Origin: Croceicoccus sediminis
Lineage (GTDB): Bacteria > Pseudomonadota > Alphaproteobacteria > Sphingomonadales > Sphingomonadaceae
DNA length: 64,000 nucleotides
Reading direction: 5' to 3'
Assembly: GCF_007570835.1 (NCBI RefSeq)
Contig: NZ_SUNC01000001.1
Location: 1,488,001 to 1,552,000, forward strand
A program made the translations under genes and the position numbers. The notes under the pieces were generated by a model, which was not told the DNA's origin, made no database searches, and was given only the letters and a program-made list of their open reading frames with translations. This document shows, in pieces, positions 58,042-64,000 of the stretch (positions are counted from its first letter, which is position 1; the number at the start of each line of letters is the position of its first letter).

Positions 58042-59721
58042 ATGACTCTGGAAACCGGCGCGACACCGGCCCCTGCGATCACCCCCGATGAAACCGGCAT
58101 CGTGCCGCAAGGCATGACCCGTACGCCCGGCGCGTCGGATTTCCCGTGGTGGCGCGGCGCGGTGATCTACCAAGTCTATCCGCGCAGCTATGCCGATGCC
58201 GACGGTGACGGGGTCGGCGATCTGGCAGGCCTTACCCAAAGGCTTGAACATATCGCCTCCCTGAACGTAGATGCGCTGTGGCTTTCGCCCATCTATGCCT
58301 CGCCGATGAAGGATTTCGGCTACGACGTTTCGGATTATTGCGACGTCGACCCGCTGTTCGGCACGCTGGCCGACTTCGACGCGATGCTGGAAAAGGCGCA
58401 TGGCCTCGGCCTCAAGGTGCTGGTCGACCAGGTCTATTCCCATACCTCTGACCAGCACGCTTGGTTCGCCGAAAGCCGTTCCAGCCGCGACAATCCCAAG
58501 GCCGACTGGTACGTCTGGGCCGATGCCAAGTCCGACGGCACGCCGCCCAACAACTGGCAATCGATGTTCGGCGGCCCCGCGTGGAAGTGGGACCCGGTCC
58601 GCGCACAGTATTACATGCACAATTTCCTGGTCTGTCAGCCGCAGCTTAACCTGCACAACCCGGAAGTGCAGGACGCATTGCTGGGCGTGGCGAAGTTCTG
58701 GCTGGACCGGGGTGTCGACGGGTTCCGCATGGATGCGCTGAATTTCGCGATGCACGATCCGCAATTGCGCGACAATCCGCCCGCAGCCCTGTTCGACCGA
58801 TCCGTCGTGCGGCCCTTCGATTTCCAGCACCATACATACAGCCAGTTTCACAAGGACACGCCGAAGTTCCTCGAAAAGCTGCGCAAGCTGACCGACCAAT
58901 ACGACGGCATCTTCACGCTGGCCGAAGTCTGCGCCGACGACGGCAACGTCGCGATCAAGCGTTTCATCAAGGGCACGACCCGGATGAACAGCGCCTATGG
59001 CTTCGATTTTCTCTACGCCCCGCAACTGACGCCGCAGCTGGTCCATGACGTCATGTCGCACTGGCCGGACGAACCGGGCATGGGCTGGCCCAGCTGGGCC
59101 TTTGAAAACCACGATGCCCCGCGCGCGGTATCCCGCTGGGTCGAGCCCGAACACAAGGACGCCTTTGCCAAGGTGAAGCTGGCCCTGCTCGTCGCGCTGC
59201 GCGGCACGGTCATCGCCTATCAGGGCGAGGAACTGGGGCTTGAGCAGGACGAGATACCCTATGAACTGCTGAAGGACCCAGAGGCGATCAACAACTGGCC
59301 GCGCACCCTGTCACGAGACGGAGCGCGCACGCCGCTACCCTGGGACGAGAGCGAAAACGGCGGCTTCACCACCGCCAATCCGTGGCTGCCGCTGGGCGAG
59401 GAAAACGCGAAGCGCGCGGTTTCGATACAGGACGGCGATCCGGGTTCGACGCTCAACATCGCGCGGGCCATGTTCGGGCTGCGCAAGCACTTCCCCGCCC
59501 TGCGCCTTGGCGGGATCGAGAATTGCCAGTTCGACAATGAATTGCTGGTGCTGGACCGCGTCTACGAGGCGCAGCGCATCCGCTGCCTGTTCAACCTTGG
59601 CCCGAACGAGCGGCCTTTTTCCGACACTTCGGAAGATACCGTCCTGATCGCATCGGTCGGCGGCGCGACGCGCGACAAGCTGCCCGGCTTTTCCGCGCTG
59701 TTCTGGGAATGCGATTGGTAA
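58042..59721 (+). CDS. GH13 alpha-glucosidase (oligo-1,6-glucosidase-like)
   Basis: The protein is 559 residues from the ATG at 58042. A GTG at 58021 would add seven residues. The barrel motifs are VYPRSYADADGDGVGD, the nucleophile Asp231 in GFRMDALNF, acid/base Glu295 in FTLAEVCAD, and the transition-state pair His357-Asp358 in FENHDAP. It is cytoplasmic, since no signal peptide is seen. It hydrolyses alpha-glucosides. In this location it may degrade imported glucosylglycerol, trehalose or sucrose. The aglycone specificity is not visible. Confidence 0.88.
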   Translation: MTLETGATPAPAITPDETGIVPQGMTRTPGASDFPWWRGAVIYQVYPRSYADADGDGVGDLAGLTQRLEHIASLNVDALWLSPIYASPMKDFGYDVSDYCDVDPLFGTLADFDAMLEKAHGLGLKVLVDQVYSHTSDQHAWFAESRSSRDNPKADWYVWADAKSDGTPPNNWQSMFGGPAWKWDPVRAQYYMHNFLVCQPQLNLHNPEVQDALLGVAKFWLDRGVDGFRMDALNFAMHDPQLRDNPPAALFDRSVVRPFDFQHHTYSQFHKDTPKFLEKLRKLTDQYDGIFTLAEVCADDGNVAIKRFIKGTTRMNSAYGFDFLYAPQLTPQLVHDVMSHWPDEPGMGWPSWAFENHDAPRAVSRWVEPEHKDAFAKVKLALLVALRGTVIAYQGEELGLEQDEIPYELLKDPEAINNWPRTLSRDGARTPLPWDESENGGFTTANPWLPLGEENAKRAVSIQDGDPGSTLNIARAMFGLRKHFPALRLGGIENCQFDNELLVLDRVYEAQRIRCLFNLGPNERPFSDTSEDTVLIASVGGATRDKLPGFSALFWECDW

Positions 59722-59730
59722 TTGCGAAGA

Positions 59731-59757
59731 CGGCCGGCCCCGCAAAGGGACCGGCCG
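59731..59757. terminator. Hairpin between the glucosidase and gapR
   Basis: A ten-pair stem with one bulged A (59731-59740 against 59747-59757, loop CGCAAA) lies between the convergent stops of the glucosidase and gapR. The following bases on both strands are not T-rich (GTTCGATC on plus, TCTTCGCAA on minus). It is probably a shared bidirectional terminator of moderate strength. Confidence 0.5.
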
Positions 59758-59763
59758 GTTCGA

Positions 59764-60048
59764 TCAGATCATGCCAAGAGCGGCCATGTAAGTTTCCAGC
59801 ACTGCTTCCTCGTGCTCGAAATCTTCCTTCTTCTGCTTGCGGATGCGCATGATCTTGCGCATCGCCTTGACGTCGAAACCGCGGGCCTTGGCCTCTGCGA
59901 AGACGTCCTTGATGTCTTCGGCAATGCCCTTTTTCTCTTCTTCGAGCCGCTCTGCACGCTCAAGCAGGAGGCGCAGTTCTTCTGCGGTGACGTTGTTGAC
60001 GCCCATGGCGCTGTCGGCACCGCCGATCGTGGTGGTTTCTTCGGACAT
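59764..60048 (-). CDS. gapR: GapR-family DNA-binding protein (DUF2312)
   Basis: The protein is 94 residues from the ATG at 60048 (MSEETTTIGG). The coiled-coil LRLLLERAERLEEEKKGIAED leads to the conserved VFAEAKARGFDVKAMRKIMR and the basic IRKQKKEDFEHEE. GapR dimers and tetramers encircle overtwisted DNA ahead of replication and transcription and stimulate type II topoisomerases in alphaproteobacteria. It is convergent with the GH13 gene. Confidence 0.92.
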   Translation of the reverse strand: MSEETTTIGGADSAMGVNNVTAEELRLLLERAERLEEEKKGIAEDIKDVFAEAKARGFDVKAMRKIMRIRKQKKEDFEHEEAVLETYMAALGMI

Positions 60049-60204
60049 TTTGGCAACCTTTGCGATTGTTCGGATGGAGCGCGGGCTCACGCGATGTGCG
60101 GACCCGCAGCGAGAATCACGCGAAGCAAGCTGATAGCGATGCGCCCGGCGCTGGTGAAGGGCGCAGCTTCAATTTCCACCGCCGCTTTGCATCGCGCGCC
60201 GCGA

Positions 60205-60552
60205 TCAGGGCGCGTTCTTCTTCAGGCTTTCTTCCATGCGGGCCAACTGCTCGGGCGTTGCGGGGGTCTGGTGGCGGTCCTTCCATTCGTCCATCGGCAT
60301 CCCGTGGATCAGGGCGCGGGCCTCGCCCTTGTTGCCTTCGTATCCGGCATCGCGAATCCAGTCGGCAAGGCAGTTCCGGCAAAAGCCGGAGAGGCCCATA
60401 AGGTCGATGTTCTGGGCATCGTGGCGATGGCGCAAGTGGCGCACCAGCCGGCGGAACGCGGCGGCCGCGACCGCGTCGGGCAAGGCGTTCAGGGCATCAT
60501 TCTGGTCGGAAGGCAGGTCGGAATCGCAGGACAAGTCGTTTTCTCCGGTCAT
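60205..60552 (-). CDS. DUF1244 family protein
   Basis: The protein is 115 residues from the ATG at 60552 (MTGENDLSCDSD). The family core is AFRRLVRHLRHRHDAQNIDL, MGLSGFCRNCLADWI (C-x-x-C pair), and MPMDEWKDRHQTPA. It is a small helical family found in alpha- and other proteobacteria, with unknown function. The two cysteines and nearby histidines could bind metal, but that is speculative. It is divergent from pyruvate kinase. Confidence 0.85.
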   Translation of the reverse strand: MTGENDLSCDSDLPSDQNDALNALPDAVAAAAFRRLVRHLRHRHDAQNIDLMGLSGFCRNCLADWIRDAGYEGNKGEARALIHGMPMDEWKDRHQTPATPEQLARMEESLKKNAP

Positions 60553-60641
60553 GGCGGCGTCATTGTGGTTGCCTAGGTGCCGTGCAGCCAATAGGCCTCG
60601 TACGGAAGCTCCCTCGTGAAAATATCAGGTACAAACCGCCC

Positions 60642-62096
60642 GTGAACAAGTTCGACCCGCGCGACCGCAAGGTCAAGATTCTCGCAACGCTTGGCCCGGC
60701 CAGCCGCGATCCCGAAATGATCGAACGCCTGGTGAAGGCCGGGGCCGACGCATTTCGCGTCAACATGAGCCATGGCGAGCACGAGACGCATTCCGAAACG
60801 ATCGCCTCGATCCGCAAGCTGGAAAAGAAGACCGGCCGCCCGATCGGCATCCTGTGCGACCTTCAGGGGCCGAAGCTGCGCGTGGGCAAATTTGCAGACG
60901 GCAAAGTCGTCATCCCGCATGGCCGCCACTTCACGCTGGACCGCAAGGACGAACCGGGGGACGAAACCCGCGTCCAGCTGCCGCATCCCGAACTGTTCGG
61001 CCTTTTGCAAAAAGGGCAGCGCCTGCTGATCGACGACGGCAAGATCCGCCTTCGCGTCATCAAGGCGAGCGAGGACGAAATCCTGTGCAGCGCCGAAGTT
61101 GGCGGCGTCATTTCGGACCGCAAGGGCGTGAACGTGCCCGACGCGGAAATCCCGATCCCCGCGCTGACCGAAAAGGACCGCCGCGACCTTGCCTTTGCCG
61201 TGCAGCACAAGGCCGACTGGATCGCGCTGTCCTTCGTGCAGCGTCCCGAAGACGTGGCCGAGGCCCGCCGGTTGATGGGCGGATACGGCGCGCTGATGGC
61301 CAAGATCGAAAAGCCGCTGGCGGTGCGCCACCTCGAAGGTATTCTCGAGCTGTCGGACGGCATCATGGTGGCGCGCGGCGATCTTGGCGTCGAACTGAAC
61401 CCGGAAGAAGTGCCGCCGCTGCAGAAGCGGATCGTCCAGCAGGCCCGCGCCGCGGGCAAGCCGGTGGTCGTCGCCACCCAGATGCTGGAATCGATGATCG
61501 AAAGCCCGGCCCCGACCCGCGCCGAAGTCTCGGACGTTGCCAACGCCGTTTATGACGGCGCCGACGCGGTCATGCTGTCGGCCGAAACCGCCGCAGGACA
61601 GTGGCCGCAGGAAGCCGTGACGATCATGGACCGCATCGCGGCGCAGGTGGAAAAGGACCCCGGCTATGCCGAGCGTATCCACCTGACCGGGGTGAAGGCG
61701 GATGCGACCACTTCCGACGCGCTGGCGCAGGCCTGTTCGTCGATCGCCAACACGCTCAACATTTCCGCCATCACCGTCTTCACCGCATCGGGCAGTTCGG
61801 CCCGCCGCGTGGCGCGCGAACGTCCCAAGGTGCCGCTGCTGGTGCTGACCCCGCTGGAAAGCACGGCACGCCGGCTTGCCCTGTTGTGGGGGGTCCACGC
61901 GGTGCAGACCAAGGACATCGGCAGTTTCGAAGAGATGATCGCCAAGGGCAAGCGCATGGCGCTGCGCAACGGGTTCGGCAAGGGCGGCGCGAAGATGATC
62001 GTGCTGGCCGGGGTCCCCTTCGGAACGCCGGGGGCGACCAACCTTTTGCATGTCGTGACGCTGTCGGGCCGCGAACTGGACAAGCACGGGGCGTAA
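60642..62096 (+). CDS. pyk: Pyruvate kinase
   Basis: The protein is 484 residues from the GTG at 60642 (VNKFDPRDRKVKILATLGP), matching family starts. An in-frame ATG at 60582 would add 20 unusual residues. The active-site features are the substrate loop FRVNMSHG, the catalytic Lys in LMAKIEKPLAV, MVARGDLGVEL, and the K+/Mg2+ region DAVMLSAETAAGQWP. It makes pyruvate and ATP from PEP. It is probably transcribed together with the threonine aldolase. Confidence 0.96.
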   Translation: MNKFDPRDRKVKILATLGPASRDPEMIERLVKAGADAFRVNMSHGEHETHSETIASIRKLEKKTGRPIGILCDLQGPKLRVGKFADGKVVIPHGRHFTLDRKDEPGDETRVQLPHPELFGLLQKGQRLLIDDGKIRLRVIKASEDEILCSAEVGGVISDRKGVNVPDAEIPIPALTEKDRRDLAFAVQHKADWIALSFVQRPEDVAEARRLMGGYGALMAKIEKPLAVRHLEGILELSDGIMVARGDLGVELNPEEVPPLQKRIVQQARAAGKPVVVATQMLESMIESPAPTRAEVSDVANAVYDGADAVMLSAETAAGQWPQEAVTIMDRIAAQVEKDPGYAERIHLTGVKADATTSDALAQACSSIANTLNISAITVFTASGSSARRVARERPKVPLLVLTPLESTARRLALLWGVHAVQTKDIGSFEEMIAKGKRMALRNGFGKGGAKMIVLAGVPFGTPGATNLLHVVTLSGRELDKHGA

Positions 62097-62177
62097 CCCC
62101 CGGCACCGGCCTTGCGGCCAAGGTTTCAGATGCAACCGGCTTGACGCGCGCGGGCCTTGTGCGCAAGGCGCGGATCT

Positions 62178-63179
62178 ATGCAGTTCCTTTCGGACAATGC
62201 CGCCCCCGTCCATCCCCGCCTGTGGGATGCGATGCGTGACGCCGACGCCACCGACGCGCCTTATGACGGCGATGCGCTCTCGCGCTCGCTCGACAAGGCG
62301 TTTTCGGACCTGTTCGGCATGGACTGCGCGGTTGTGTGGACCAGCACCGGGACGGCAGCCAACTGCCTTGCGCTGGCAACGCTGGTCCCGCCCTATGGCG
62401 GCGTGGTCTGCCACGACGACGCGCATATCGAACAGGACGAAGCCGGCGCGCCCGAATTCTACACGCACGGCGCAAAACTGATGCTGGCGCACGGGCCCCA
62501 TGCCAAGCTGACGCCCGAAAGCGTCGCCGCCGTGATCGACCCGATCCGCGATGATGTGCACCGGGTGCAGCCCACGGCCATCGCCATCACGCAGGCGACC
62601 GAACAGGGCTGCGTCTATACGCCCGGCGAACTTGCCACGCTGATCTCCTATGCAAAGGACAAGGGCCTCAAGGTCCACATGGACGGCGCGCGTTTCGGCA
62701 ATGCCGTCGCGCATCTGGGCTGTAGTCCGGCACAGGCTGGCCCGGCACATGGCATCGACACCCTGTCGTTCGGGATGATCAAGAACGGCGGGATGAGCGC
62801 GGAGGCGCTGGTCCTGTTCGATCCGGCCAAGGCGGCAGAGGCAAAGCGCCGCCACAAGCGCGCCGGTCAGTTGCAGTCGAAAGGCCGCTATCTCGCCGCG
62901 CAGCTTCTGGCGATGATCGAAGGCGACCTGTGGCTGGAAAACGCCCGCGCCGCAAACCATGCCGCCACCGCTATCGCCAAGGCAGCGGGCGACCGCCTGC
63001 TCTATCCTTGCGAGGCGAACGAGGTATTCGTGCAGATGTCCGCGCCAGAGCGTGAGGCCCTGCGTGCAAAAGGGTTCGGCTTCTACGACTGGGGCGCGGA
63101 TGCCGCGCGTTTCGTCGCCGCATGGAACACCGATGCGGCCGATGCGGACAAGCTCGCCCAGGCAATCGCCGCGCTATGA
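62178..63179 (+). CDS. ltaE: Low-specificity L-threonine aldolase
   Basis: The protein is 333 residues from the ATG at 62178. It is a PLP-dependent beta-eliminating lyase: WTSTGTAANCLAL is the phosphate-binding turn, and LKVHMDGARFGNAVA holds the Asp that contacts PLP. FGMIKNGGMSAEAL supplies the Schiff-base Lys. It cleaves threonine or allo-threonine to glycine and acetaldehyde. The stop overlaps the next start by 3 bases. It is 81 bases after pyk. Confidence 0.93.
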   Translation: MQFLSDNAAPVHPRLWDAMRDADATDAPYDGDALSRSLDKAFSDLFGMDCAVVWTSTGTAANCLALATLVPPYGGVVCHDDAHIEQDEAGAPEFYTHGAKLMLAHGPHAKLTPESVAAVIDPIRDDVHRVQPTAIAITQATEQGCVYTPGELATLISYAKDKGLKVHMDGARFGNAVAHLGCSPAQAGPAHGIDTLSFGMIKNGGMSAEALVLFDPAKAAEAKRRHKRAGQLQSKGRYLAAQLLAMIEGDLWLENARAANHAATAIAKAAGDRLLYPCEANEVFVQMSAPEREALRAKGFGFYDWGADAARFVAAWNTDAADADKLAQAIAAL

Positions 63180-64000
63180 CCGCGCGCGCCAAGCGGGAAC
63201 GCATGTCGTTTGCCGATCCGCGCGTCTTCCTGCCGTTCTGCCTCGTCGCGCTGATCTGGGGGTCGACCTGGCTGGTCATCAAGGACCAGATCAGCACCGT
63301 TCCGCCCAGCTGGACGATCGCCTACCGCTTCATGATTGCCAGCGCCGCGATGCTGGTCCTGCTGGCGATCCGCCGCGAAAAGCTGCGCGTCACGAAAGCG
63401 GGCCTGCCCATCGTCGCCATCGTCGGCGTGACGCAGTTCGTGATGAATTTCCAGTTCGTCTACCGCGCGGAAATGACGCTGACATCGGGCATCGTCGCGC
63501 TGTTTTTCGCGCTGATCCTGATCCCCAATTCTATCCTTGCCTGGATCGTCCTGGGCGACCGGGTATCAAAGGGATTCGTCGCCGGATCGGCCATCGCGCT
63601 TGTCGGTGTCGGGCTGCTGCTGGTTCACGAATACGACAAGGCGGGCACGCGCGAAGGCGTGATGATGGGCGTCTTCATGGCCGTGCTCGCCACGTTTTCG
63701 GCATCCGTCGCCAACATCACGCAGGCGACCGAGCGCGCCCATGCACAACCGTTCCTGCCGATGCTGACGGTCTCCATGCTGCTGGGCATGGCGATCAACG
63801 TCGTGCTGGCGCTGGTCCTGGACGGTCCGCCGATGTGGGATCCGCGCCCGCAATACGGGCTGGGTCTGCTTTACCTCGGTGTCGCGGGATCGGTCGTCAC
63901 CTTCTCGCTCTACTTCACGCTGATCCGCAACATGGGCGCGGGGCGCGCGGCCTATGTCGGGGTGGCGACGCCGATCCTTGCCATGCTGCTGTCGACCCTG
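63176..64000 (+). CDS. EamA/DMT-superfamily transporter, N-terminal part (3' truncated)
   Basis: The ATG at 63176 overlaps the aldolase stop (ATGA), and the frame is open for 275 codons to the end of the window. The sequence shows about eight hydrophobic helices, starting FLPFCLVALIWGSTWLVIKD, with TFSLYFTLIRNMGAGRAAYV in the second EamA repeat. It is probably nearly complete, as EamA proteins have ten helices. Family members export amino acids or metabolites. Coupling to threonine aldolase suggests an amino-acid link. Confidence 0.88.
   Translation, partial: MTARAKRERMSFADPRVFLPFCLVALIWGSTWLVIKDQISTVPPSWTIAYRFMIASAAMLVLLAIRREKLRVTKAGLPIVAIVGVTQFVMNFQFVYRAEMTLTSGIVALFFALILIPNSILAWIVLGDRVSKGFVAGSAIALVGVGLLLVHEYDKAGTREGVMMGVFMAVLATFSASVANITQATERAHAQPFLPMLTVSMLLGMAINVVLALVLDGPPMWDPRPQYGLGLLYLGVAGSVVTFSLYFTLIRNMGAGRAAYVGVATPILAMLLSTL

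Noticed and set aside
60573-62960. 795-codon open frame opposite pyruvate kinase and threonine aldolase
   Set aside because: It spans two real plus-strand genes and has no domain.
1-64000. CRISPR array
   Set aside because: No regularly spaced direct repeats and no cas genes are visible.

Overview
The window reads as a chromosome segment of a high-GC, Gram-negative alphaproteobacterium, most likely a marine or halotolerant member of the Sphingomonadales (Erythrobacteraceae or Novosphingobium-like). The basis is the gene families present: a TonB-dependent receptor, GapR (DUF2312), an NDUFS4-like complex I protein, DUF6456, DUF1244, SIMPL and DUF4139 proteins, and small Sphingomonadales-type hypothetical proteins. 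This is an inference from families and not a database result. No rRNA, CRISPR array, transposase or integrase was seen.

Layout. (1) 1-8844 is a catabolic cluster: the end of a TonB-dependent receptor, a TetR regulator, two small MaoC/hot-dog proteins, an acyl-CoA synthetase, a SnoaL-like protein, an aldehyde dehydrogenase, a second TetR regulator and a PQQ/heme c alcohol dehydrogenase. Together they suggest uptake of a substrate and oxidation from alcohol to aldehyde to acid to acyl-CoA, followed by hydration. (2) 8933-21936 is mostly core housekeeping: tRNA-Tyr, an RlmB-type methyltransferase, a lipoprotein, HU, Lon with a heat-shock-type promoter, YbaB, DnaX, SRP RNA, a secreted repeat protein, an NDUFS4-like protein, HrpB, a polyprenyl diphosphate synthase, chorismate mutase and a PilZ protein. 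(3) 22011-27444 holds a two-component system with a PepSY protein, a SIMPL protein and an ABC-F ATPase. (4) 27445-29216 is an accessory island of small genes with visibly lower GC, including a divergent cold-shock-like protein and translationally coupled tiny ORFs.

(5) 29272-34342 carries two tandem DUF885 paralogues, a DUF6456 protein, an XRE/S24-like regulator and a 45-residue protein. (6) 34436-37373 is yajC-secD-secF, followed by tRNA-Pro. (7) 37881-40402 is an H-NOX sensor translationally coupled to a GAF-GGDEF-EAL protein, a candidate gas-to-c-di-GMP switch. (8) 40510-43660 has two tandem DUF4139 exported proteins. (9) 43661-46204 has an Lrp/AsnC regulator divergent from phenylalanine hydroxylase and 4-hydroxyphenylpyruvate dioxygenase. 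(10) 46355-48451 has an MscS channel and an iron-dependent alcohol dehydrogenase. (11) 48461-51085 is cydA-cydB-cydX.

(12) 51184-59721 is the most interesting locus. A compact operon encodes a HAD phosphatase, a glucosylglycerol-phosphate synthase (GgpS-like) and a complete sugar-type ABC importer, with a divergent GH13 glucosidase across an AT-rich promoter region. This looks like a compatible-solute (glucosylglycerol) synthesis, salvage and turnover module, with phosphatase and synthase as separate adjacent genes. (13) 59764-64000 holds gapR, a DUF1244 protein, pyruvate kinase, threonine aldolase and the start of an EamA transporter that runs off the window.
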